From Petaurus breviceps papuanus (taxonomy: Eukaryota > Chordata > Mammalia > Diprotodontia > Petauridae): a DNA stretch of 64,000 nt. The notes under the pieces were generated by a model that did no database searches, had not been told where the DNA came from, and saw only the letters and a list, made by a program, of their open reading frames with translations. This document shows, in pieces, positions 32,640 to 43,254 of the stretch. The stretch is from contig JAMXIF010000002.1 of the NCBI GenBank assembly GCA_028583685.1, forward strand, positions 63,286,191 to 63,350,190, in the 5' to 3' direction. Numbering within the stretch: position 1 is the stretch's first letter; the number at the start of each line of letters is the position of its first letter. The translations under genes were made by a program, and so were the position numbers.

Positions 32640-33240
32640 ACAGTAATCTACAAAGGCATTTTAATAGTGCATATGGTAGAGAGAAGAGAATGAAAAATGT
32701 CTTTGTTTCATTCTGACGGGACCAATGAACCATGACTCAGATGATTGCCTGCCTCATTTGTAATTATTCATGGCAAAGATCTTCATTCAGTGGCAGAAAT
32801 TTGCTGGCTCTGGGTCCTAGTGATTATGAGAGCATGAGAGTTATTCCCCATGATCTCAGAAGAGGACAAACTGCGTTACATTCAAAGTTTGAGACAGATT
32901 TCCACAAAGCAAAAACCAGAAGTTGCCAACCTTTAACTGCTTATAATGGCTATCAGGGGTAGCAGGCATGACTGTTCAGGCTATGTCTATACCCAGCCAA
33001 CAAAGACAGACTATGGTGAGCTGGATCTAATCTGTCTTCACAATCAATAGCTGTCACTGCAGCCAAATCAATCGTGAGGCAATTTGCTTCAGTCAGGAAG
33101 TCAACCTTGCTGCAGTGTGGCCTTTTCACATGTGAGGATGGAGTACCCACCAGTTATGCAAGTGAAGTGAAGTCTTCTTAGAAGTTAGATCAATGAGGCA
33201 ACTATATTGAAATTGTGTATATAGACAAATGAATGGAAAT
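32640..33240. other. No gene seen; dense single-copy block
   Basis: A non-repetitive block with balanced base use (about 32700-33160). It contains 'tttgtaattattcatggcaa' and 'caatcaatagctgtcactgc', words with homeodomain-type TAAT and PBX-like motifs. Its open frames (76 and 65 codons, overlapping on opposite strands) have no recognised domain. It could be a conserved non-coding element. Confidence 0.35.
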
Positions 33241-33329
33241 TTAGCCATCATCTCATGAATCTGGATGAGAAAGAGAAGTCATATACATCCAATTCACTCT
33301 GCAAATCATTTTATCTATACAGTCAAGTT

Positions 33330-33440
33330 GAGTCACAAGAATTTATTAAGTGCCTTGATGTGGATGGTGACTATATTTTTACCTTAATTTGTTTCCCCAA
33401 TCCATCAAGGAGTTTACAATCATGCAAAGAACAAGTTCAA
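33330..33440 (-). repeat. Possible L2 3' end
   Basis: 'caagaatttattaagtgcct' and 'ccatcaaggagtttacaatc' resemble the minus-strand L2 end. Weak. Confidence 0.35.
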
Positions 33441-33853
33441 ACAAGATATACACAGTATAAATTGGAAATAATTTTAGAGGCAAGACTTAATTATCATTAA
33501 GGAGTCAGGAAAGATTTCAAGCAGAATTTCAGATAGGGTCTAAGACTTAAAGGGAGTTCCAGGAAATTAAGATAAGAAGAGAGAGAGTTTCAGGTCTGTC
33601 TGGTGTCCTCATCAATGGTACAGTTGCTTATTCTCCTTCTGCTGTGTCGTGGGTATCAAGGCCTCGAGCGACTGAGATGGCAATATGAGCATTTGAGTTA
33701 GATGACTTACAGAATGGTTGGCACATTGCTGTCAGGCACTAGTATGGTCAGCGTTATAATCCAGGCTCCAAGGCAATCAGCCCTATAATCTATGCCTGGA
33801 AAGTGATTGAGAAAGCAGCCTCAGGGGAGGAATAATAACAACAAAATACATTT

Positions 33854-34146
33854 ATGTCAAGTAAACACTGGTAAATTACATATAATGATATATGTATATA
33901 CACATGCATAATACAATATGCATATACATATACACACAGGTGTACACACATAAATACATATCCACACATGTCATTACACATACATCTAGATACACACATA
34001 TGTGTATGTGTTTATGTTTGTGCACATACATATGTACACAGATGTATGCATGTATATGTGTATATCTATTGATATATACATACATGTGTGTATATGTATA
34101 TATTCATACAGGTCATTATATGTAATTCACCAGTGTTTACTTGATA
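33854..34146. repeat. AT-rich imperfect palindrome with microsatellite core
   Basis: The left arm 'caagtaaacactggtaaatt' (from about 33858) is the reverse complement of the right arm 'aattcaccagtgtttacttg' (about 34124-34143), and the match extends outward and inward to about 33-40 bases with few mismatches. Between them lies a TA/CA/TG-rich core. A third, direct copy of the right arm ('ttttcaccagtgcttacttg') is at about 34283-34303. Confidence 0.85.
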
Positions 34147-34149
34147 TAA

Positions 34150-34440
34150 ATATATGTGTGTATGCATGTGTGTATATTACAAATGTAATGCATATGGGTA
34201 TATATGTGTATATATATTTATATTGTGTGTATATTTTTCATATAGGTCATTATACGTATGTATTCATAAAAGTCATTAGCTAATTTTCACCAGTGCTTAC
34301 TTGATGTAATTGTCTTATTATAGTTTTTCATCTGAGGCTACTTGCTCAGTGGATTTTAAGGGCAGATTATATGGTTGATCATATATACATATATGTGTGT
34401 ATGTATATATTTCCTTATATATATATGCATGCGTATACAT
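34150..34440. repeat. TA/TG-rich simple sequence
   Basis: Mixed 'tatatgtgtg' and 'tatatatatt' tracts (34150-34245 and 34380-34440), broken by the third arm copy. The Tyr/Ile/Cys/His-rich open frames across 33.8-34.6 kb are translations of this tract. Confidence 0.85.
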
Positions 34441-34747
34441 ACCCACACATGTGAGGAGTGAGGGCACGGGGGTGTAGCTATGGCCAGACTGGAGCAACCT
34501 TCCATTAAAATTGATGTTAGAATCAGTAGATGGGAGCACAATTAGCCTGGTATTAAGGAAGCTGAAATTAATCAAGCAATACCAATTGCAGTGGAGGAAA
34601 TACATTCCCTTCTTAGAGAGTAGGAAAAGAAGGCGGCCATAACTGCCATTCATGTAATGCTTCAAGGTCAGTTAGAAAGTCAACCTTTCTGTACTTTGCT
34701 ACTGATTTACATACTTCATATTATTTGATCCTCACAGCTACCTTATG

Positions 34748-35165
34748 AGATCATAGTATCACAGATCTAGAGTTGGAAAGGACCTCAGACACCACCTAGT
34801 TCAAACCCCTCATTTTAAAAATAAAAATAACTGGAGTCCAGTCAAGTAAGTGAATTCCCAAGTTGTCTTTTTTTTTTTTAAGGCAGGATTTAAACCATAT
34901 TTTTCTGGCTACAGACTCTATAGGCAGTATATTCAACTATATGATAATGTAAAAGATATTAAATATTCCTGTTTTTATTGATGAGTAAACAGAGGCTACA
35001 GGAAAGTGACTTGCCCACAATCACACAAGCAGGTTTGGCAAGAATAAGCAGTGGGCTGGGTGTGTGCTATGACAAGAAGTGTCAGAGTCAGGATTCACAC
35101 CTAAGTCTCCCCTGACTCTAAGTATAGTACTTTTCCTGCCACACCAGGAGAAGGTTTTAAATGTT
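34748..35165 (-). repeat. Two MIR-type SINE copies in a row
   Basis: First copy: 'cagatctagagttggaaagg', 'acctcagacaccacctagtt' (34750-34935). Second copy: 'tgagtaaacagaggctacag', 'gaaagtgacttgcccacaat', 'cacctaagtctcccctgact' (34960-35160). Both on the minus strand. Confidence 0.65.
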
Positions 35166-35259
35166 TACAAAGAAAGAATGAATGACTGTTAGCCAAAGAC
35201 ATACATTCTAGATCCTAATAGCTTATAGGATCATAGATTTAGAGCTGTTCCTTCTAAGA

Positions 35260-35490
35260 TACTTGATAATTGATTATTTACCAACATAGTTTGCCCACAT
35301 TATCTCATTTAGTATTCTCAATATTCCTGTGAGATCAATAATCTAACTATTATACTCCCTTTTATAACAGATGAGAAAGCTGGAGTTCAATGATATGAAG
35401 TCAGATGCCCAAGGTCAAGGATCTAGTGTCAGAGACAGGACTTGAGCTTTTCTTCTATCCCCAAGTTTCTGGCTCTCACCACTTGTAATG
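35260..35490 (-). repeat. MIR-type SINE
   Basis: 'cacattatctcatttagtat', 'taacagatgagaaagctgga', 'gatgcccaaggtcaaggatc' on the minus strand. Confidence 0.65.
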
Positions 35491-35522
35491 CCATGCACAG
35501 AAGCTTTCCAGAAGAATGCTAC

Positions 35523-36540
35523 TGTGAAGAGCTTTTAAGGTTCTGATTACATAATATAGTGAACACTCTATTTCTTCCATAACAAATCAAAGCAAAACTT
35601 TCACAGAAATTCAAAGTACAGCATATAGTATTATGACTTCTCAAAGTACAATAGTGAAAGTCTTCCACTCATGGAGCAAAATCTTCCACACATAGGCACT
35701 CTTAAGTTAACTTAATCCATCACTTATTCAGCAAAGTGGTCCACTCATGGGGTAAAGTCTTGATTAACTCAGTCACTTATTCAGCAATCAATTACTAAGT
35801 ATCACACACAATCCTCCACCCCTAGGTCACTAGTAAACTATAATTTCTTCATTACTCCAAACCCAGGGAGAGGTCTTTTCATCTTGACTTGGGGCCTTCT
35901 CAGATTCTGGATCCCCTTCCATGGTCCCAGATTCTACCTGAATTCACCAGACTGTCACCTGGTTTCAATTGTAGATAGCTCCCAGTTCCTTGTCCAGCTT
36001 TCTGGGTAAGTCCTGCTCCACACTGAAGTTCACAGGGTCTGGTCCATGTCAGATCCTTCACAATTTCTGCTCCAGGGAATTCAAGGCTCAATCAAGCCAC
36101 AAAGTCTCAGCATCCCACTCATGCTTCTCCTGGGCTCCTGGCCTGGGTTCCTGGGCTCCTCTGTCACCTGGGCTCCTAGCTCTTGGCTCCTGTCTCCAGG
36201 CTCTGGTCTCTGGCATCCAGGTTCCTGTTCAGAAGAAGCTTCACCACCACAAGTTCTCAGGAAATTCTGGCTCGGTTCTCCATTCTCTCTTCTGCAGCTG
36301 CTCTGCCACCAGATGCTGGTCCCAAGAAATTCTGACTGTGCCTCTCTGGGGCTTTTCTTATATACACACAGCATTAGCTTCCTGTTTCAACCAACCCCTT
36401 CCTGTTATGTCAGCAGCAGGAGACAGGAGTTCATACCTTCTGTTTCCCCAACAGAGGCTTGATCAGTTACTAAGTGCTAAGTACCTGCTACTTTTGCCAA
36501 CACAAAGGGATCTTCAAATTCAAATTACATTACCATTACG
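35523..36540 (-). mobile_element. Possible solo LTR, diverged relative of the 38 kb element
   Basis: On the minus strand it begins near 36540 with 'gtaatggtaatgtaatttga', has a TATA-like 'gtgtatataagaaaag' near 36355-36370, and ends near 35523. The 'gaggtcttttcatcttgact' block (about 35870) resembles 'gaggtcttttcttcatcttg' at 38422 in the 38 kb element, and the start resembles the starts of the other LTRs here. The ends and a duplication are not clear. It is an old fossil without an internal region. The two overlapping open frames (196 and 97 codons, opposite strands) have no recognised domain. Confidence 0.55.
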
Positions 36541-36545
36541 CTGCT

Positions 36546-37750
36546 GTGCTATGTTCTCTCTGGAGAAGCCTGTTTTCTAGATAAAAAGTGAAACATGTAG
36601 CCCAAACATTGTTTGTGGTTTTTAATTTCCAAGATGCCAAATCACTAATGACAGATGTTTTCAGGAAATTGCCTTTGTTGTTTGAATGAATTAATAGAAC
36701 AGAATGACTGTTTTGTCATTGTGTAGACACAGCCTTAGGCAGAGAATGACAAAGAAAGGGGAAGGGAGAAAGAAGGACGACTTGAGTGGGAGTCTATGAT
36801 ATACAATAATACTCTTTTGTCATCAATGTATTTTTTTATGCTTTGTGCAGAGTCCAGTTTACCCAAAGCAAAAACTAGATTATAACTCTCGAAACATCCC
36901 CTCCACGCTGCAATGGGCTACAGTTGTAGGGACCTTGTTTTACCCCATGATAAAGAAATATTTCATTATATAGAAAATCTAATAAAGGGATACACTGTGT
37001 ATGAACAAACAGAGTAAGAAAGGAAGAACTATATGAGAACCGTGCAGCTCTAGGCATGTACACAAAAGCTGAGAAGTACTTAAAGAAAATTGCAAAGGAA
37101 ACCACACACCCGGGGACAAACAAAACAAAATACAACTTGTAAATGAGGCACTACAAAACTATATCCCCCTGCATTGGCAGGGTTCTATGGCAACTAGAAG
37201 AAGGAAGCTCGAGTGGTTTGTGATGTCATTAGAAATTGGATTCTCATGTGTAACTCTCCATAATGACAGCTTTGTGGTGAGTGATGCATTTAGCAATCAT
37301 TCTGTTTCCTAAGTAAAGCACATATTCATTGGTAAAATGCTCATCAGGTTGTGTATATCTTCCTAAAAATATCACAAGCACCTATCTATTAGAGGTTTGT
37401 TATTACAGGAGACAAAGAGGCTCCATTCCTAGGTTTTATTGGTTGCTGCCATTTTTAACTCAGCCAAGTATCAGCAATGATTATCAGTGAATGTTAGGAG
37501 TGGGTTCTTAAATATTAGATGTCATCGCAAAGCCACAAAAAAGGTTTCTTAATATACCTGAAAGAATCTTTTCAAATAAGTATTGTTGCCTACAAAATAA
37601 TTCCATGGCAGGCTGTAAAAATATTCAAACAATGTTGTCATTTTTCAAAATATTTTTGGATGTCCAGTCTCAGAGTTGCCTTCTAAGCCGTATCAGTCCA
37701 AATGATCTGTGATACTTAGGGTCACTTTTTTGTAAGTTTATTTTTATTTT
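36546..37750. other. No gene seen; single-copy block
   Basis: Non-repetitive AT-rich sequence, with the richest base order at about 36590-37450. No recognised domain in any frame. Confidence 0.4.
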
Positions 37751-37754
37751 GCTT

Positions 37755-37945
37755 TTAAGTGCTGAAAGGAATCTTACAGGTAGTATAGTCATATAATGTC
37801 ATCTCCACTTTTACACACCAGAAACCAAGAGGTTATAGCAGTTGTCCAAGGCAATTATAAGCTGCAACAAGTGGCAAAGATGGAATTTGAAAGTAAAACT
37901 TGTGTCCAAATTCAGTCATCTTTTAAACACTGTAGCCAACAAATA
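37755..37945 (-). repeat. MIR-type SINE, decayed
   Basis: 'gaaaggaatcttacaggtag', 'gaaaccaagaggttatagca', 'gttgtccaaggcaattataa' on the minus strand. Confidence 0.5.
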
Positions 37946-38004
37946 GGCATTATTACTGCAGAGTAACATCTGTGTTAAAAGGGGAGAAAAGCATTACAGC
38001 TTGT

Positions 38005-39214
38005 TGTGATAGTAATGGCAATTAAAGATTCCCCTGATGTAATGTAATGCCAAAAGAAAGGCAACTTCCCAAGGTTCAGAATACCAGCATAGGTGCTCTC
38101 CATTTTATTCAGTGACCAACCAAGAACAGAGAAGATCAAAACATGACATCATTCCAAATACAGCATTTACTAAATGTGATTAAATAATCTCCAAGGACTA
38201 CCCCACCCCAGGACCTTCCAATCATTCAATCAATTACAAAGTCTCTGTTCTAAATACTTCTCCACCCCTAGGCTATATCTTAATTAAGTCCACCACAAAG
38301 CCCCTCTTCTCAAATGGAGATTAGTTTCCAAACATAAGGTCAAAAGTTCCCCACCCCTGGATCACAATTGAATCTACCCCAGAGTTACATCAAGTTTAAA
38401 CACAGCACTTAATACCCAAATGGAGGTCTTTTCTTCATCTTGACACAAGGCAAGTTCTCAGCAATCTTAGTTCCTGGGGAGACAAGGCTTAGCAAGGCCA
38501 TAAGATACATTGCCAGTCCCTTCATGAATTCATCCTCTGTCTGTAGAACAGTCCTAGAACCCCTGAACACATTAGCAAAGCCCTCTCCCAGGATTTCTGT
38601 AAACATACAACAAGAAAATCCTTCTTCAGGGCTTCTGAACCAACAGAAAGGCTCCCAGACCCCTGCAACAACAGCACTGTCCTTCACCAGTGGACAGTAT
38701 TCATTCTGTCTGCAGGACAGTCTCCAGACCCCTGCAACAACAGCACTGTCCTTCACCAGTGGACAGTATTCACTCTCTGTCTGCAGGACAGTCTCAGGGC
38801 TTCTTGGTGAACAGCCAGGTTCCAGGACTTCTTCAACAAAAGGACTGTCTTTCACCAGTGGACAAATCTGGCAAAACAACATCAAAACAGACAGACAAAG
38901 TACCAGCAAAACAGCCATGTCTTCTCAGTCCTTGGCAGCTCAGAAGGGTAGGTCTCAAAAGTCCAGGGCAATTCAAAGCGGCCACCAGCAATTCTCTTAG
39001 TCTCTCTCTCTCCACGAGGTGCTGCTTCCAAAAAGATCTTCTGCCTCTCTCTTGTCTCTCCAAATCTACGTCACCAGCTCCTCCCAGTTCAGGACTTTCT
39101 TTTCACATCAAAAAGCCCATCCCATAGGTGGGATTAACAAGCTCTGGGTTTTAACACAATCAATTTGAAAACCAAGCCAATACAGGGGAATCTTTAATTG
39201 CCATTACTATCACA
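38005..39214 (-). mobile_element. LTR-like element with 32-bp perfect inverted ends
   Basis: 1210 bp, starting 'tgtgatagtaatggcaatta' and ending with the exact reverse complement; the inverted match is 32 bases (38005-38036 and 39183-39214). A 5-bp duplication 'cttgt' flanks it (38000-38004 and 39215-39219). On the minus strand AATAAA lies at 38104-38109, about 100 bases before the element end, as in an LTR. TG...CA ends, duplication length and signal position favour a solo LTR; such long perfect inverted ends are more like a DNA transposon. No internal retroviral region. It looks structurally whole and fairly young. Confidence 0.75.
38409..38918 (-). CDS. 169-codon open frame inside the LTR-like element
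   Basis: An ATG in a good Kozak context ('gaagacatgg') opens a frame that ends in TAA. The N-terminus, MAVLLVLCLSVLMLFC, looks like a signal peptide or membrane anchor. It is followed by three repeats built on 'CPLVKDS' (about residues 19-95), two of them nearly identical ('YCPLVKDSAVVAGVW'), matching a DNA repeat of about 66-68 bp at 38661-38795. A second hydrophobic stretch ('MYLMALLSLV') is near residue 140. No family recognised. Open frames can occur in LTRs by chance; whether it was ever translated is unknown. Its position and orientation agree with transcription from the minus-strand element. Confidence 0.3.
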   Translation of the reverse strand: MAVLLVLCLSVLMLFCQICPLVKDSPFVEEVLEPGCSPRSPETVLQTESEYCPLVKDSAVVAGVWRLSCRQNEYCPLVKDSAVVAGVWEPFCWFRSPEEGFSCCMFTEILGEGFANVFRGSRTVLQTEDEFMKGLAMYLMALLSLVSPGTKIAENLPCVKMKKRPPFGY

Positions 39215-39246
39215 CTTGTTCACTTTTTTTTAATATATATTTTTTT

Positions 39247-39540
39247 AAGCAATTGGGGTTAAGTAACTTGCTCAAGGTTACACGGTCAGTTATTTCTGGG
39301 TGTGGTGCTGAGCGTCTGAGCCTGGGATTAGATCTCCCGGTCGTCCCAACACTGGAACCGGTACTCTTACTCGCTGAGCCACCTGGCCGCCCCTAAGCAA
39401 TTGGGGTTAAGTAACTTGCTCAAGGTTACACGGCCAGGTGTTTCTAGGTGGGTGCTAAGTGTCTGAGCCCGGGATTCAATCTCCAGGTCTTCTCAACACT
39501 GGAGCCGGTGCTCTTACTTGCTGTGCTACCTGGCCGCCCC
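39247..39540 (-). repeat. Dimeric WSINE1-like SINE, copy 2
   Basis: Right monomer 39247-39393 and left monomer 39394-39540, joined at 'ggccgcccctaagcaattgg', the same junction as copy 1. The monomer-specific differences are the same as in copy 1. A T-rich tail lies at about 39223-39246. The 15-bp duplication 'cagcttgttcacttt' flanks it: right at 39543-39557; left split into 37997-38004 and 39220-39226 by the LTR-like element. Confidence 0.9.
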
Positions 39541-39559
39541 AGCAGCTTGTTCACTTTAA

Positions 39560-40355
39560 TCATGATAGGCTTGTTGTCTTTTACCTGTTTTCATAAGTCA
39601 AGTCATTAATGGGTGAAGATTTATAACCATTAAAGAATATGTCCTTGCCTCCCAAGATGCTGCCCAAAGTGGTGTTTCACATTTTGAGCAATGATAACAC
39701 TGTTGGAATAAGTGTAGGCCCTTACCAGGGTCTACTTTAAAGAAGGCAACACCAATCATGTATTATAGTGTAGCCAATCAATAGAAGATTGAATTTGAGA
39801 AGCTATGTTTTTTTAAAAAAAACTTAATATTAACTTTCCATGTCTAATGATAGGTTAATCGAGAGCCTTTGTGTTTATTTCATAGTTGTATATTTCTTCT
39901 TTCCCCTGAACAACCTATATATAAAATAGATTAAGCTTGCAAATTAGTTTTTGATTGGATTATGGCCTTCAAACCAGAATTAAAGATTTCCCTTGTATTT
40001 GAGGTCCTTCTCAACCCAATGCATCCAAAAACCAACATTGGTTTGGAAACTTCATGACAGAAGGGAAAGATGGAAGCCTGAATCAAGTCTGACCCTTTCT
40101 AATACTGGAATGGCCAATCATAGTTCAGAAATGTCATGAACTCATCTATCTTGGGTGTAGAACTCTTGAAAAGAAAGGACCTCTGTGTCAATTCTGTTTA
40201 AAGATGTTCAGGTCCCTGATGGCATCCCTTGGAATACCTTTGATAAATTATCTCTGTTTTACTTAATGTATGTGATTTCACCCTTCATTTGTATCACTAA
40301 TTTCAGTACATACTAACATGGTTACATTTACACTCTTGAATCCCCACTGAGAAGC
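39560..40355. other. No gene seen
   Basis: Single-copy sequence without a recognised repeat. Confidence 0.4.
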
Positions 40356-40359
40356 AAAA

Positions 40360-40585
40360 CTGTATAATGGAGAGAGAGCTGGTCTCGAAACCAGGTATAC
40401 TTGGGTTTAATTTTCACCTCTAATATATTTACTGCAAGTCACTTAAACACTCATTACTTTGGTTTAGACTTTCTAAGTCTTTAGAACTTTAAAACTTTCT
40501 AAGGCTAAAAATTTCATAGGACTTACAATGGTAGAGGGAATTTCCTCATGTAGCAATTCCCTATTTCAAGGAAATTACATGTCCA
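40360..40585 (+). repeat. THER1/MIR3-like SINE
   Basis: 'ctgtataatggagagagagc', 'ctcgaaaccaggtatacttg', 'gcaagtcacttaaacactca', and the end 'gtagagggaatttcctcatg' with 'tagcaattccctat'. The same type as 6750-6960. Confidence 0.65.
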
Positions 40586-40589
40586 ACCT

Positions 40590-41285
40590 CCAACTTATCT
40601 CATTTCTAGCTACTTTCTTCAAATTTAAGACATGTACATGTCAGAGAACCATGAAGTTTGTGGACTAGGCCATGTCCTTTCAAGGTCATGTAAAAATCCA
40701 TTTGGGAAATTAGGATAATAGTTACATGCACCTAGGTTTGAAGAACTCTTATGAGAGGAAAATAAGATAATAAATGGGGGAGTACTTTGTGTTATTAAAA
40801 GAAAAGGGGTTATTAAAAATTACCATTTATTTTTATTATTACCGATGTTGAAACACAAATCCTAAGATCTTCCCTAAATATCATATATCATACTTGGTTT
40901 CAAATACCTCAGGTCCAGGAAGGAGGAAGCAAAGCCCAAGCCTGGGAATCTGCTTACATGTAAACACTTGCTAAAGGAATCATCTTGAAACTATCAGGCT
41001 AAGTGGTTCTCATGAAACAACCACAGAATGTCCTTGGGTTTGAGTTACTGGTCCTGAAAATGGCTATTCCTTTCTAGATGATGCAGTGGTGCTATTCCTG
41101 GACCTATCCTCATTCTTCTTTAAAAGCACTGAGACCTAAAATAGCCAATCTTTCTTTGCTATGACCATTTTAAACATTTCCATTTGCACAGCATACCATG
41201 CTTCACCTTTCCGACATACACAATAAGCCATTCTGATTAAATATGTCCTGGACTCTCCATTAGACCTTGTTCTATAGATCTACTG
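40590..41285. other. No gene seen
   Basis: AT-rich single-copy sequence. Nothing recognised. A GT-rich microsatellite follows at 41293-41320. Confidence 0.4.
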
Positions 41286-41769
41286 GATGTCAGTGTGTAT
41301 GTGTATGTGTGTGTGTGTACCTAGATATGTATATATAAATTCAATTTAACCTTCAGCAAGATAATCTCACCTGTCCTGCAAATGTTCATCTTCATTTTCT
41401 ATCACAGTCCTTCTCCTAAATCTGTTTGGGGATGATGTTGCTGGCAAAAAAAAAAAAAATAAGAATTTCCTTTCCCTCCATTCATGGGTGAATGGGGAGA
41501 TCATCACTGGCATACTTAATAAATAGATTTAAATTGCAGTGTAAGCATAACCATTTCACCTAAATTAATTCAGTTTAAATTTGACTTTTTGTTTTAGGTC
41601 TAACTTTCATTGTGTAAGGTATCCCAGAAATAGGTTCACAAAGCATGCTAGACAGATTACCATGATACTGGGGGAGGGAAGGAGAAGAAAAGGGGAAGGA
41701 AACAAGACTGGCATTTTCAAGGAACTTGAAAGGAAATTTGCCAGGAAACGAGGCTGAGTTTTCAAAATT

Positions 41770-42230
41770 GACAGATCATACAGCATTACATCTGGAAGGG
41801 ACCTTTGAGCTAATTTAATCTAGTCCTCCATTTTACAGTTGAGTAAACTGAGGCTCAGAGAGAGTAAATATCATAAAAGTAGCAAAATATCAAGGGTAAT
41901 TTTTGAATTAAGGTCCTCTGACCCCATATCAGTACTTTTTTTTCCTATGACCTAGAAGGGAGAAGAGTAAGGGAACAAGCATTTATTGAGCACCTTCTCT
42001 GTACTAGGCAGTAAGTGATTTAAATATATTATTTCAACTAACCCTCACAACAAACATGAGACAGGTGATATTTTTATCCCCACTTTACAGTTGAGGGAAC
42101 TGAGATAGAAGTTAAATGGCTTACCTTCCCAGGGTTACACAGAAAGTGTATGAGGATGTATTTGAAATGAAGTCCTCCTGACTCCAAGGCCAGAACTCTA
42201 TCCATTGTATCATTTGACTGCCTGTGAAAA
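41770..42230 (-). repeat. Two MIR-type SINE copies in a row
   Basis: First: 'catctggaagggacctttga', 'gtaaactgaggctcagagag' (41775-41945). Second: 'agcatttattgagcaccttc', 'tgtactaggcagtaagtgat', 'gttgagggaactgagataga', 'gaagtcctcctgactccaag', 'gaactctatccattgtatca' (41970-42225). The second is near full length. Minus strand. Confidence 0.8.
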
Positions 42231-42234
42231 TATA

Positions 42235-42925
42235 ATATACCTAGAAAATACATCACAGTTTTCCTCTGAGAACAAAGTGAAGCTAGTCTGATGTCCTTTG
42301 AAACAGTTCAGCCCCATATCACAGATGATTATAACTTGGCATAGACTGAAATAGCTAGAAGGAACCCTTGACATTCTCAGGTCCAAAATCCAACCCAGTT
42401 GAGGAAACTCAATCTCTGAATTTGGGACCTAAGCAAATTCAACCCTTGAATGTATTTTCATAGGTTAATAACATCACCTCGAAAGTTAACTATATGGGCC
42501 AAGAATTATATAAAAGATTGATCCCTGAATCCTAGGTCTCAGTCACCTACAGTAAGCTTCCCAAGGTACCAGTTCTTTTCTTGAGAATCCCCAAGTCTTT
42601 CAGCATTTATTCAGAAATAAAATTCCCTGACTACTGGATGGATGCATTGAACTTCCTGAATCTTTCTGGTCCCTGAGTAGAGATTCTCTGAATGAGAATC
42701 TAAGTACTCATTTCTTCTTTTCTTAATTTCCTATCATCATATGTCTTTATTCAAAATAGTTTGTTTTTTTTTCCTGCACATATTTTTGGATATGGACAAT
42801 GAATTTGCGTATTTATTCATCTTGATCGTATGTATGCATATGCCAGTGTCCAAATATCTAAAGGTTTGACACATGTAGAAGCAACAAAAGAAGACGTATT
42901 CTTCTTTAAATATTACAGTGTTTGT
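42235..42925. other. No gene seen
   Basis: Single-copy sequence. Nothing recognised. Confidence 0.4.
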
Positions 42926-42929
42926 GCTG

Positions 42930-43135
42930 ATAACTGCTAAGTAAAGCTAGGTGACACAGTAAACAGAGTGCAAGGACAGGAGTTTTCCTCAGTTCTAATC
43001 TTACCACAAGCACTGTGTGCCTCAATTTCCTCATATGTAAAATGAACAGGAAAAGAAAATGGCAAACCACTCCAGTATCTTTGCCAAGAAAACCTCAAAT
43101 GGAGTCAGGAATAGTTAGACATAAATGAAAATGAA
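42930..43135 (+). repeat. MAR1-type tRNA-SINE, internally shortened
   Basis: 'taaagctaggtgacacagta', 'caatttcctcatatgtaaaa', 'atggcaaaccactccagtat', 'ctttgccaagaaaacctcaa' and 'gtcaggaatagttagacata'. Confidence 0.8.
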
Positions 43136-43254
43136 TGAGCATCATCATCATTGTCATCAATTTTTTTAAAAGGAACATTTTAGAGAGTATATGTAAGGGA
43201 AAAGAAAGTAAAAGTTCAGAAAAAATATAAGAGTAAGAAAACAATAATACTAAA

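Noticed and set aside
33790-34541. Tyr/Ile/Cys/His-rich frames on both strands
   Set aside because: Translations of TA/TG/CA-rich simple sequence and its palindrome.
35990-36580. 196-codon open frame on the plus strand
   Set aside because: It lies antisense to the LTR-like segment, overlaps other open frames on both strands, has Ser/Leu/Pro-rich low-information content and no recognisable domain.
35523-39214. A single provirus with LTRs at 35.5-36.5 and 38.0-39.2 kb
   Set aside because: The two segments are far too different to be paired LTRs, the space between holds no retroviral gene, and the 38 kb element has its own 5-bp duplication.
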